DNA of 64,000 bases from Neurospora intermedia (taxonomy: Eukaryota > Ascomycota > Sordariomycetes > Sordariales > Sordariaceae): NCBI GenBank assembly GCA_037102815.1, contig BTPP01000001.1, positions 5,295,001-5,359,000 on the forward strand. The letters are read 5' to 3'. Below are positions 1 through 11,856 of the stretch, piece by piece (positions within the stretch are counted from its first letter, which is position 1; every line of letters starts with the position of its first letter). The notes under the pieces are model-generated. The model saw only the letters and a list, made by a program, of their open reading frames with translations, searched no databases and was not told the DNA's origin. The position numbers were made by a program, and so were the translations under genes.

Positions 1-2
1 AG

Positions 3-266
3 TCTGCCTCAACAATCGGAGAAGATCGAATCTGCCTCAACAATCGGAGAAGCACCACCCTTCCTCGCTTTCTTTCTCGCACTCACAAGAAAGATACAAT
101 TGCAGTCGCAACAACAATTGACAACAAGTCGCAATCTCTTTTCACCAAAGCATTTTCCTCTTTCTTGGAAACCTCATCACATACCGAGAAGAATGACCGT
201 GACACTTGACTACAACTAGAGAACACGAGAAGAATGACCGTGACACTTAATTACAACTAGACAACA
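3..266. repeat. Two short tandem duplications (28-bp and 41-bp periods)
   Basis: A 22-bp block beginning TCTGCCTCAACAATCGG occurs at 3-24 and again, identical, at 31-52 (period 28). A second duplication with period 41 runs 185-225 and 226-266, each copy beginning CGAGAAGAATGACCGTGACA; the copies differ by a few substitutions. Both are seen directly. They look like local replication-slippage products in non-coding DNA. Confidence 0.85.
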
Positions 267-2780
267 CACAAAGTATAAGGCACATACCCCCAAAACAGAA
301 ACAGGAGAAGGAGAAGGAGAAGGAGGAGATCGATCCAATGCAGACAGACACAACAAGTTTGAAGAAGGATGGATAGATAACTTGAAATCTCGGAGCATCA
401 CCACCAAACGTAGTTAGTCAACTGTCTTCTTCCATCGGATATGTATATGATTGGGCCCACTATGTAATCCACCTACGTACTTACAACAAGTCAACAACAC
501 CCCCTACCCTCTACCTCCTATGTACCGACTCTCAGGCCCCCAAACTCCACGATTCAAACCATTGAAAATGTCCCGGGGCCCCTGGCACTTTGTTCGGTCT
601 AGCCTCGGTTTCCTGATCCCCTTCGGTTGTTCGTGTTCGTTCATTGGTGGATCGCTTTGTATAGTGTAGTGTAGGCAAGTCGTCGGGGACCGGAAGGTGG
701 AGGGGACCGGAAGGTGGAGGGGGGAACGGGGGACCTATGTAAGTAATTCCACCCAAGTAATACGTATACGGTTTTAGGGCTAGACAGACGGAGTTTAGTG
801 TAGTGTGTCTCCTTGCTCTCCCCTTCGTTGTGGTGGTGACCGGCCGGGCGCACCTTCATCTCAGGACATGGAGAAACTTTGCGGTTTGAGATTACAGAAA
901 ACGCTACCCATGCGGTCTGGGTCTGGTCTGGTGGGTCAAACCCCAAGACTTGGGAGGAAAGTGTCTCGAGTCCGTGTGTTCTAGAAGACGAGGGGTAGGT
1001 TGTAGGGCACAAAGTGAATGAGTGAGACAGGAGATGGATGAGGTAGTGTAGTGTAGGTAGTGGGTTGCACGCCGGCGGTTCGGTACTTCGCTGCGACCGA
1101 TGTCGACCCGATGGGCCGAGATCGGTACTACAGTAGGTACATATTCATGTGAAGTGCCAAGGGGAGGCTGAGAAGTAGGTGGTAGAGAAGATTATTTGTG
1201 CTAGTGTATTTCCCTCCTTTTCTTTTTTTCTTCTTTCGCTTCTTATTTCTTCCGTATTTCCAGCTTAGCTGGTAGGCAATGGTGGTGTCGGACCTGAGCT
1301 AGGTAGCTGTAGATGGGATTTGTTCCGGCCATTAGTTGTAGGTTGGTTCGTTCTCCGTTTCTTTCTTCCTTCTTTGTGCTCTATTATATGTACCTGTTCA
1401 TCATTTCTTGCAAATCGATGTGAGTTTTGTTAACTGTATGGACATGTTCTCGTTCAACTTTCGTTACACGAGAGCTGATACAAGATCCGAGGATATGGCC
1501 CGTGTTCAACACAGTACATAACCAACCAACAACAACCGTCGATCACATCCGACCTTCGGAATCTCACATATATACAGTAGGACATTTCAAAGGGCCCGAA
1601 GGTCCGAAGGTCCACCGAAATCTGCAAGTCTGGGAAATCTGGGGGATTGTCATTGCCCGCCGTCAGCTCTCCCGCTACCTACACTTTGCTGATCCTTTTG
1701 GATCCTGTCTCTCGCCTGTGTCCTGCTTACACAGTGTAGCCGAAGAGGAGTGTGTTACCCTATTTTTTTTATTTTTATTTTTTTTTTCTGTGATGTTCGT
1801 TTGTGTAACCCCAAGCGCTGTAGATCAGATCGATGGACTGCTGTGGGTTGGTGAAGAGGAAGGAACGGACGATCAAAGTTCTCTACGTAGGGTCCTGGAA
1901 ACGAGACGACGTACACCTCCTCATTGAACGTCGCTCGACTTACATTCTTGTTTTTGGCCATTCAGTTCAAGGCCATCCCTGGCCAGAGCCTGCCCAACCT
2001 CCTGTTTTTTTTTCTATTTTCCTTTCTTTTAAATTTTTTTAAATCATTTTTCTGTTATTTTATTATTTTTTTATTTTTTCTAGAACCGTCTTTCTTCGAC
2101 TTGAGCTCTTTGACGTTCAGCTCCACTGCAACAAAAGGTTCCTGCGCCGTCAGTGCACTCACTACCTCCGAAATTGGTTACCCACTTCACCATTGAGGCT
2201 CCGTATGTTTGTTACTTAAATGTCTTGTCCCGTCGGTTAGGCAGCGTAGTGCAGTGACGGAATCATGGAATGCCCCCATTCAGAGACTTATCCAGATCCA
2301 CCAAGCGGCGCCGGAAGGCTTCGCCGTAAGCGCCCTGCGGGGCGGTAATGGACCCCGTAGCATCCACCTAGCTGAGAAATTGGCGAGATCCCGTTTCCGC
2401 TCGGGCAAGTCTACCCTAGACCAAATTACGGCGTTGCAGCGTTTACGGGGTGGAAAGTGGGAATCTAGTGTTGGGCATCGAGGAATTACAACACTCCTTA
2501 TTCGTCTGACGGAATGGAGCGGATCAACAAAGACGGGGGAACCAAGCGTAAAGAAATTTTGCAGGCATCTGGCCGGAGATGACCAGGGAGACTCAAGCAG
2601 GATGAGTGATGGGTGATGGGTGATGAAGAATGGTCATGGGTAAGGGGACCACATCCCTCGCTCGGCTTGGGTTCGTACCAAGGCATGGTTCCTCATTACA
2701 TTAAGCAATCTTGCATCGTCTTATCGACGAGCTGGAATGAGTTTAGACTGGATAACTTGGCGAGGGTGATTGCAATGCTT

Positions 2781-3150
2781 GACGCAGAAATCGTACGTTT
2801 GAACACTTGGCCCTGGCATCATTAGAGTTACTGAAGAAGATTCTTTGAGCCTTCCAATTCTACCTTATTATGAAGCCGAGATTTCAAGTACCGTGGGAGA
2901 TGTGCAATGGGTTCGGATCTTAGAACTCCGCAAGGAGGGGCTGAAGACGTTTGTCGCAAAACTCGCACGTTCAAATACTTGACACGCAAATGGGGTTGAT
3001 GTAGGAAGGTTTCTGGGTTCTATTGATCCTGCGTTAAAGGAAGTCGAGATTCCAAGTGGGTGGCGTGTTTTCGTTCAGTTGAGGACCATCACACATGGGT
3101 ATCGTATCCGTAGTTGAGACGTTGGATGCAAAGATCGTACGTTTGAGCTG
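2781..3150. repeat. Diverged direct repeats, ~172-bp spacing
   Basis: Three related segments lie at 2781-2804, 2953-2976 and 3125-3147, each built around CG(T/C)ACGTT(T/C) preceded by a GCA-rich stretch. Between the first two, a further pair lies at about 2872 and 3040 (GAAGCCGAGATTTCAAGT versus GAAGTCGAGATTCCAAGT). Most differences in the aligned parts are C/T transitions. The spacing of about 168-172 bp is constant, so this looks like an old tandem duplication of a ~172-bp unit that has since drifted or been mutated by RIP. Confidence 0.6.
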
Positions 3151-3584
3151 TTGGCCATCATGGGTATTGTATTGTTGAGACAAAGAAGGTGGGGGAGAAC
3201 AGGTCCTGGCGGTGGAGGTAAGCCGAAACAGAACTTGGGGACATCGAAAACCTAAGACAAAATAGACGCAAGGGGTAGCGAGCCCAGTCTCGATTGTGGG
3301 GTGATGGATAGATGGACAATATGTATGGTTATTGTTGATTATCTTGACAAAAAGAAGGAAAATTGGTATCACTGGCTGCTCCAACGCGCACCCTTAATCA
3401 TCCCAAAAAATCATGCTCATCAAATTCCCTGGACATCGTTCGTTGGTATACAGAAACCCCCAGATACGTGTACATACACCTTTTCGAACATTAACATATG
3501 AAAAAATCGTCGTCGTATCGTTTTCGCTGCTCGGAAATTTGTGATTTATGGTGTTGGCGTATTCGCGAAAAGAAAGCCAATTGT

Positions 3585-4895
3585 TTATTCCCGCGAAATA
3601 ACCACATCGGTCCTCTTCGTAATACCGCCATCCAGAATAAACTCGGTGCTGTTGTTGGCGTCCTTGCTCGTATTGCCCTCAATGCTTCCGAGATCCATGT
3701 CGTTTATGCTGTCCAACTTCTCGCACCCCTTGCTCTTGCCCGTCCTCCACGTCTGAAGGGCGTAGCGCGATCCGACCTCCTTCGGATATCCTGTTCCACG
3801 GGTTCGGCTCCCGGTATTGCCTGCTCGCGATCTCTCGTTGAAGTACTTGATTAAGGGCGCAAGAGTCGGGACGTTTGTGACAATGATGCCGAGATTGTTT
3901 TCAACTGTCGACCACATGATCAAAGGAGCGGAGTCGATGGGGTTCACGAGGCGCTTGACCGTCTGGATACGGATAATCTGGATAATGGTGATGAAGAGGC
4001 CGAGTCCGAACATTCCGAGTAGAACGACCTTTTTCCGCGTCTGAATTTGAGATTTGAGAAGAACCGGGAATGGGAGGAGCATACTGCAACGCCGACAGGT
4101 TAGCGTGCGATGAAAGATAGCTTTGGGATTTCCACTTACGCAGTAACATCGAAGATGATTGTTAGCGACGCCATGCTCGTATAAAAAGGCACTCCCTTGA
4201 GACATTTGCCGGGGATGCTATAGTCCCATTGTTTTGCGGCGGGTTGGCAGAGATTCAGCTGCACCAGCAAGAATGACAGATGAAAGAGGAAGCAAGAGAC
4301 AATAACGCCCAGAGTCAAGTACCGGTAACCGCCCTTGGGAATAAAACGAAGGTATGAGGTGAGCAAGGCGAGCTTGAAGCCGAAAATGCTCGAGATATAA
4401 CTGTGTTGAGGGTCAGCACTTCTGGGAGATCAGGTATAAGCTGGAAAAATGGACCAGAACTAACAAAGGGGCGCCGATATATTGAAGCTGCGAGTCAAAA
4501 TTGTTAGCAACCAGGCTTCCGTCCGATGTCAACAAAGATAGTAGGCACTTACGATATTGAAATTGTACATGTTTTGCGTTGGGAAATCTGCCATATCTAC
4601 CAACCCAAGGCCCCATCTTGTCTCTGTGTTCACTTGTTAGAGCCAGAGGGATAAATCTTGGTAGTGTTCAAAGTTACTCACGAACGATTGTCACGACCGC
4701 AAAACCAGCCGCCGCGACCCATGTGATGATGATAACCCAGTCATCGAACCCTATAGCCTTGAGAATAAAGGCTCGGACGTAGGTTCGCAGACAAACAGTG
4801 ACGAAGGAGAGAACCGTAAGGGCGATGGCAACGCCCGTGATCTGGTGGCCCATGGTAGGCGCATCGGGATCTGTGGTGTTATAGGTCCAAGCCAT
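3585..4895 (-). CDS. PTH11-like/rhodopsin-domain integral membrane protein
   Basis: Five exons on the minus strand: 4895-4682, 4623-4553, 4487-4465, 4400-4140 and 4083-3585, giving 355 residues with frame kept across all four introns. The product is a seven-helix protein of the fungal 'rhodopsin domain' (PTH11-related, DUF3112-like) class: an N-terminal extracellular segment, helices including VAIALTVLSFVTVCLRTYV and FDDWVIIITWVAAAGFAVV, the family motif RWGLG after helix 2, a GFKLALLTSYLR segment, a Cys-containing loop (LNLCQPAAKQW...GKCLKG), and a hydrophilic tail of about 95 residues. Family members sit in the plasma membrane and are proposed orphan GPCR-like sensors; the ligand is unknown. 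Exon 3 is only 23 nt. The start is the first Met before helix 1. No signalling motif in the tail identifies a partner. Confidence 0.85.
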
Positions 4896-7710
4896 CTTGG
4901 CGGAACGACGACGGGTTCACGACAACGCCGCACGGGAACCGGGAGTGAGATGTGGACCAGAAAGCGAGGAGAACAGGAGTATATATCGAATGCTGCTCTG
5001 TGTGTGCGCGTGGTCGAATGCACGTAACGAGACTTTTTAGTGAGGGTGGAGAAGGTGCTGCTCCCGTCAACCGAGATCTGATGTCGATCACCGTGGTTAT
5101 GCGCCTCCCAATTGAGACTGATGATGATGATCGGAGAGGTGGGCGAGGATCAACCTCATCAAGGGCCCGGCCGTGAATATACAATTCTGGATGCCTTTTC
5201 AAAAGGTTAACATGGTTGATCATGTAAGTGGGCAGTGTCACTACATAAGGAATTTGGCGTTCATCGCCAAGCCACGACCGAGATCTCTTGAAGCTCAGTG
5301 TTCCCAGTCTCCGCTGCCCTAATCCACCGAGGGCAGGCCAGGGGTCGGTCCTCCAACAGTTCCAGAAGAAGCAGGTGTTAATTGCTAACAAGATGAGCGA
5401 AGAGGGGGAAGAGTATTCTGGGCCGACGCAAATCATCAAAGAGGGTCTACATGTAACATCACATGCAGCAACTCCAGCGTGAAGCGAAGGAACAGCGCGT
5501 GGGGAGAACTAGCCTTGTATCAGTGCGTTGCTTTGGCTTACACAGGATGATAATGGCTAAGGTTGAGACCCGTACGGGAGGTCTGTGTTCAGGCTGCTGT
5601 GCCGGACCTGGCATCAACTTGACTAGGTGCGGCGGAGATGGACAGAAGAGTCTATACTAGTAGAAGATTGACCTTCCGTATGGCGTAATACTTGCGGGCT
5701 GCACGTGCGTGTTGTAGTGTAGTGTACACGAGATGGGCTTGGTGGTGGGTTGGTGATGATGATGAGAAATTTGCTGGTATGGATAACAACTTGTGCGCCT
5801 GCGCTCCCGCCGGTGTTCATCTGTAGGCTCGGGCCAGACAAGACAAGACAGTGGTGAAGAAGGAGCAGCGGCCCCAAGGAGAGTTCTAGCGTGAGATGGT
5901 TCCAAATCAGTGCCCGATATGGCCTAGAACGGCGGCCTTCGGTCATAGTCACTGTCCTATCATAGCCTATTATATAGCGTATGTGATGCCACGGGGACCG
6001 TCGGGATCCATCGTGATACGCAGCCAAGCACGGGTTCCTTGGGCCAGAAACTCCGGCGAAGTCGATGAAGTGCAAAATATCTTGATATTTGCGCTTTTGA
6101 CGTGGATCTTCCTTGTTGGGATGTAGACTACCACGGCCAAGTCGGCTCAGACCAAGTTGGAACGAATTTTGCAGTACAATACGAGCTCAATCACCGAGTC
6201 ATTTGTGTGTTTCCATCCCACTTTCAACCCTGTTGAGCTGAATATTAGACGTAGGAGTCCATGTTTTCCAAACTTGATAGCCATACAAGTGCTGTAACTG
6301 CAGAAACCGAAGCGGAAAACACGCAGGTTGTAAGAGAAGGGGGGGAGAAAAAATCAAAAATGAAAAAAATCAACCACGCTAAATAGAGAGACACCAAAGA
6401 GGAAGAATCCCCGAAGTGACTGAGACGGTAGTATAGGTTGGAGGGCCATAGCACATGACATCCCTCGCCATTCCGACAGACACTTCATGACTGGTGATGA
6501 AGCCAGGAGAATGATGAGTTTGAAATTGGGAAAAAGGGTCGAGCAGCAACCGGGGCTATTCCACGATGTGGTATAGAGAGCTGGAACAGTCCCTTGTCGA
6601 GGCCTGTGATAGAATGGCGTAGCGATTTTCCTGACCAAGACCCAAGATCATGCAGTGACCCACCCAAGGGGATATTAAGTGACGCAGGCCAATGCGAAGT
6701 AAAGGACCTAACGGATTCGGCTAGGTCGTGTCGTGATGGGTGAACACTGGGGAAAAAAAAAAAAGTCTTCACGGAAAGTCTGCCATTCGGGGTCCACGCC
6801 ATGAACTAGACCTTTTCAAGAAGTCGAGCCGAGGATGAAGAGGAGGTGGTAAAGAAGGACAGGAAAAGAGAGAACAGAAAAAGGAGGACACGGGGATAAG
6901 TCGCAAAGTATGTATGTCTCAATCGGCGAACTTGGGCGGACTGGAAGCTGCCAATAGTTTAGGCTTTGGCGTACACTACTTACACCAGAAGGACCGAAAG
7001 ACTAAAGACCGTCAAAGGAATATGCCGTGAGACACGTGGGCACTTTCGGATATCGCTACATGATAGGGTGATAGCGTAACACTGCAATGCAACGCTGCTC
7101 AGGGGCAGTAGAAGGGGTGGCACCACGAGAACCGCAGAGTGGCAGCCGTAGAGGTCCTTGAAGCCAGCCTCCCCCAAGTGCTGATGGGGTCGCTGGGAAG
7201 CTCTCGTCGTCGTCGGCGACAAGACGAAAAGACCGTCCGGCGCCGTGTCGGATCGTCTGTGCTCCGGAGACGAGCGGTTTCGGCCCAGTTTCAAGCTCCT
7301 CTCTTGTGCTGTATCGGCTGGGAAGATGAGAGCCGAGGCTGCGTCCATGCTTTCCTGAAGATGGCAACCCTATCGGCAGCATCCGAGCGCAGAAGCTGGT
7401 GACTCTTGTCGTTAATCCTGTTGTGGTTGAGATCGTCGGCGTCGACTTGCTCTGTCTCCCTTCTCGTCCAGCGATTTGCAAGATGCCTTCTGTGTTCGGC
7501 AACCTCGGTCCTTCGTCCTGCTCGGTCTTGCCTCAAAGCAGCTAGCAGTGAAAAACCACGATGCTCCGTCATGACACACTACTGAAGCGATGGGCAATCT
7601 CCCCTATCAGCGGTGACAGAGCGCGAACCTGTGGACCGGCATCTTCCGCAATGGGGCTGTTGTGGAGGCTAGCTGGGCTCGGCGAGGTCTGGCCGGCAGG
7701 GTAAACGGTT

Positions 7711-7730
7711 GGGGGGGGGGGGGGCGGGGG
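7711..7730 (+). repeat. Poly-G run (14 G, C, 5 G)
   Basis: Fourteen consecutive G, one C, then five G. A tract like this can form a G-quadruplex on the plus strand. It is non-coding here. Length may vary between strains or be a sequencing-prone site. Confidence 0.9.
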
Positions 7731-8809
7731 AAAGTCGGGCTTCAAAAGGGCTTCACCCCGCTCAGTAGGTGTTGCTTGATAATTCCTGCGGGCATTTTGC
7801 GGACGCAGCCCCTGAGGGCGACAGCTTTGCACGTGTACGGCGTAGTGTAGTGTAGTAGGTAATATAGGGTGAGGTTGTGCCACTATGTTGCCTTGGTCGA
7901 AAATAGTGTATAGTTGTCGACATGTCGTTGCAATTGAGGGGTTGAGGCTCAGCGGCAGTTGTTCATCGGCACATACGTACACTACCGAGGTTTGACGCTT
8001 GGACGGGCTGGAAAAGCAATGAAATGGAAGTCGGATGGCTGTTCGGTTGCCGCTTGCCATGCCGGGCCGCGAATGGTCGGGCGACCATTGGCTCCAGGCA
8101 ACCAACATCTGATCGCGCAGTGATTTTTGCTCTCGCTTAACTTCCATCGACTGAGCGCACCTGTGGCTGCAGTGGCGAAGTGGAAAGCGCGGAGCAGAGC
8201 GCGGGGTTAACAGGGCTTTACGCTGAACAAAGGAAAATCACTTTTGTTTCTTTTTTGTCAAAACACTGTGTTGTCTGCCCGCGAACAGGAATTGATGACC
8301 GACATTCATAAATCGCATATCGATCGGATGGAAAAAAAAAAAGTAATTTCGGACCAAACACATACCTCTACATACAAGAAGCACAGAAGTCGTGTTCTTG
8401 GAGGTCACTGCGTAAAAGCCAGCATGCCCGTGGGGTACCCAAGAGGCGCGATGGATGGTAGCTGCAGGTACCAGTACAGTACTAACATGGCGGTGCTGCA
8501 GGAACATGAATTTCCCGGACCACCCTTCGGACTGAATCCATTCGGATGACAAACTCCGTTGGATGTCGGCTGGCTCATCTTCCGCATCAAGCTGAACCCA
8601 TCTTGGAGATTACGCCACGTGAAGCCGCCCGCTGCGTGCCACACACAGCACGTGGAAGATCAGACCTGTCGGCTAGCTACCGGCCGGACATGGGCCATTC
8701 ATTCCGACTTCTCCCAGTTGACACCATCGTCAAACCTCATTGCCGTCCGTCCCACCCATGGTACTGTTCCCGTCTACACAACGTCCCAGAAGCCAAACAT
8801 ATTCCCAAG

Positions 8810-8827
8810 TAGTGTAACGCTACACTA
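8810..8827. repeat. Inverted repeat TAGTGTA-ACGC-TACACTA
   Basis: A perfect 7-bp inverted repeat with a 4-bp loop. The arm matches the TAGTG pentamer that recurs in tandem elsewhere in the window, here in head-to-head orientation. Confidence 0.8.
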
Positions 8828-10021
8828 TACAACAACCGACTATTGTAGCATCATGGAAACCTCAACTGCACAGGTTGTCGGGCATCGCGACCCGGCGCTG
8901 GACCGAAATGTCACCAGCCAAGGTTTCCCTTCCTACCTATTCCCGCCCAGGCGGTCCGTGTTGCCCCATTACCCACTGCTTCGGAGACTTTTCTAGCTCA
9001 ATGTCAAGCCCAACCCCGGTGTACATAGTAGTTTACACCATTATGGTGCTACACGTGCTACCCAGATACCGCCATCCTTGGTCAGCTCCGGCGTAGCTAT
9101 GCAATTCATCTCGATTATCCTCGACCCGACTCTGCCACCGCTGTCTTAGCAGATGATATTGGATATGGATATCGGCACACGGATACCACCCCTCATCCGA
9201 ATAACCGATTATCAACCAGCTGGTTGCATGCCACTGACCACCGTCCCTACAGATGAGGATGAGCATCGTCCCGAGTGACGGTTGCTGGCGATCCCCTTCT
9301 GACGATCCGATCCCCAGGTTTTGCCATGCACAACGTGGGAAAACTCTGACTTTGCCCAAGATAAGACACCTTGATGGGCTTGATAAGTCAAAAAAGAACG
9401 ACCCAAGGACACAAACTCCACCAGCCGGTCTGCATCCCTCTCCGCCATAGCCACTCCTCACGAGGTGAACCATGTCGCGCGTGGCTGGCACGATAACCTA
9501 AAATCCGTTCAGACATGGGAGTTATAAGGCACTCGGCACCAAAGAAGAAAGCATTTCGTCTTGGCCATGGGTGAGGTGGAACCCGGACGGAGATTGTTCC
9601 TGGAACTGACGGCCATCCGTCCACTCACAGGCTCTCAAGCTCCCCAGCACGTGTACGCAGGTGCCGTGGGAGAATCGTGCCACGGCCACGGTCCCAGCCG
9701 GGGGGTTTTCAATTTGGGGCCGTCTACACTAGCCGCATAACCAGGGGACCCTACCAGTCCCTGAAGAGTCTCGCCTGTGTTTGCCCGCTTCTCCTTGGTG
9801 GATTTCGGAGGGCAATCTTCGCGTGGCAGACCACGCCAGCGCCGGGGCATGGAATTATACTTAAACAGAGCATTGTCGTCTGCCACCATGAAGACATCAT
9901 CGCCAAGATAGTCCTTCTCGGAGATCGTCAACCTCTCTCTCCAGCAGAAGCATTCAGACCGGCGCTCACTTTCGAGCCTCGCCTCGCATTCCTTTTCAAC
10001 GTCTTCAGAGAAACCATCACC

Positions 10022-11856
10022 ATGAAGGTTTCAACTCTTCTCTCCTCCGGTCTTTTCTCCGTCGGTGCGCTGGGCGCCGCCGTTGGCTCGACCTGCAAAT
10101 GCTTCCCCGGCGATGCCTGCTGGCCTTCAACACAGGATTGGAACCAGCTCAATAAGACCGTCGGTGGCAGACTCATCGCTACCGTGCCCCTTGCTGAGGT
10201 ATGCCATGGCGACCAGTACGACAGCGCAAAGTGCGCGAGCCTCCAGTCTTCGTGGCAGACTCCCGATACTCAGTGAGTTATTTTTTTTTTCTCTTGTTCA
10301 CTTGTCCTATTAGCTTTCCCTCTTGTGGTCAACTGCCATCTTCTTTTGGTGGTGATCATCACGTATGTAATGTCGATCACTAACAACCATGGCCCCCACA
10401 CAGCATGGTTGACTCGGCCTCTGTCATGGCCCCGTTTTTTGCCAACCAGAGCTGCGACCCCTTCACTTCTAGGGACAAGCCTTGCACCCTCGGCAACTAT
10501 GTAAGGTACGCCGTCGATGTTCAAACCGCGGCCGATGTGACCGCGGCCGTCAACTTTGCCCGCAGCCACAACATCCGCTTCGTCATCCGCAACACCGGTC
10601 ATGACTACCTTGGTCGTTCCACCGGTGCCGGTGCCCTCTCCGTCTGGACCCACAACCTGAAGGATATGGAGTTCAAGACCTGGAATGACAAGTACTACTC
10701 CGGTCCCGCCGTCAAGCTTGGTGCCGGTATTCAGGGTTATGAGATTATGGCTGCCGGCAAGGCCAAGGGTCAGGTCGTCGTTGGCGGCGAGTGCCCTACT
10801 GTCGGTATCTCTGGTGGTTACACTCAGGGTGGTGGTCACTCGGCTTTGAGCACCAGCTTCGGTCTGTCTGCTGATAACACCCTCGAGTGGGAGGTTGTCA
10901 CTGCTGATGGCCGTCTCCTCACGGCTTCTCGCACCCAGAACTCTGACCTCTACTGGGCTCTCTCCGGTGGCGGCGGCGGCAACTATGGTGTCGTTCTCAG
11001 CATGACTGTCAAGACTTTCCCCGATGCCAAGGTTGGTGGCGCTACCCTCGCCTTCTACTCTACTGCCATGACCACCGACACGTTCTACGCCGCCATCGAT
11101 GCTTTCCACTCTGCCCTCCCCGACATGGTCGCTGCCGGCACCATGGTGGTCTACTACTTCACCTCGGACTTCTTCATGATCTCGCCCATGACTGCCTTTG
11201 GCAAGTCTGAGGATGAGGTCAAGGAGATCATGGCCCCCTACCTCAAGACTCTTGACACCATGGGCGTCACCTACACTGCCGGCTACAGCGAGACCGAGAA
11301 CTACTATGACCACTACGACAAGTACTTCGGCCCTCTCCCTACCGGCAACATCAAGGTCGGCATTGCTCAGTACGGTGGCCGTCTCATCCCCGTCGACACC
11401 GTCAAGAACAACGCGACTGCCTTCACCAAGACCGCCCGCTTCATCGCCGAGAGCGGCGTCACTTTCATCGGTGTTGGCACTGATGTGTCCGCCTTCGGCC
11501 AGAACAACCAGAACGCCGTCCTCCCCGCCTGGCGCAAGGCCCTCGTCCACGCCACCCTCACCACCCCGTGGTCCTTCGCGCCTGAGGACTGGGATAAGAT
11601 GATCGAGAACCAGCACCTCATGACCGACGTCATCATGCCCGCCATTGAGGATGCCACCCCCGGCTCCGGCGCCTACATGAACGAGGGCAACTTCCAGCAG
11701 CCCGACTTCCAGCACCAGTTCTTCGGCAGCAACTACAACAACCTTATGTGCATCAAGAAGAAGTACGACCCCACCAACCTCTTCTACGCCACTGCCGCTG
11801 TCGGTAGCGAGGCCTGGACTGTGTCCAATGATGGTCGCATGTGCAAGTCTTCTTGA
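10022..11856 (+). CDS. Secreted FAD-linked oxidase (berberine-bridge/isoamyl alcohol oxidase-like)
   Basis: Two exons, 10022-10272 and 10404-11856 (intron 10273-10403, GTGAGT...CACACAG), 567 residues. The start was chosen because it opens a signal peptide (MKVSTLLSSGLFSVGALGAA) followed by a Cys-rich mature N terminus; the frame stays open further upstream but without such a signal. An FAD_binding_4 domain occupies roughly residues 115-290. His150 in TGHDYLGRSTG and Cys214 in GGECPTVGISGG sit where VAO-family enzymes attach FAD through two covalent bonds. The C-terminal BBE motif region (YMNEGNFQQPDFQHQFFGSNY) precedes KKYDPTNLFYA. The closest family I recall is the fungal isoamyl alcohol oxidase (MreA) group, which oxidises alcohols or sugars with O2 and releases H2O2; the substrate here is unknown. 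Codon choice is strongly C-ending, suggesting good expression. No secondary-metabolite cluster surrounds it. Confidence 0.93.

Larger units (their letters stand above)
1..3584. other. Intergenic region at left edge, with short repeats
   Basis: No coding region is supportable here; open frames are short, lack homology I recognise and start or stop at random. The stretch holds two short tandem duplications at its very start, three TAGTG-pentamer arrays (662-674, 796-806, 1044-1056), T-rich tracts near 1767-1790 and 2008-2085, and a set of diverged ~172-bp direct repeats at 2781-3150. Gene 3585-4895 points leftwards, so the right part probably contains its 3' UTR. Confidence 0.6.
4896..10021. 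other. 5.1-kb gene-free stretch between membrane protein and FAD oxidase
   Basis: I find no supportable gene. The ORFs present (for example 7569-8147 minus and 8559-8996 plus) have low-complexity or random composition, no domain and no consistent intron signals. The region carries TAGTG arrays at 5715-5726 and 7843-7858, a run of 14 G at 7711-7724, and an inverted TAGTGTA/TACACTA pair at 8810-8827. It must contain the promoter of the divergent membrane protein (right of 4895) and that of the oxidase (left of 10022). Confidence 0.55.

Noticed and set aside
2209-2616. 135-codon plus-strand frame
   Set aside because: Open and fairly charged, but not recognised, no leader or intron context, and it ends in simple GATGGGTGATGG repeats. 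It remains possible as a small gene but cannot be supported.
7569-8147. 192-codon minus-strand frame
   Set aside because: Runs through the poly-G tract as poly-Pro and has otherwise random composition; no support beyond openness.
9677-10021. In-frame upstream extension of the FAD oxidase
   Set aside because: The frame is open for 115 codons before the chosen start, but only the chosen Met opens a signal peptide, and the sequence just before it (CCATCACC) is a normal leader.
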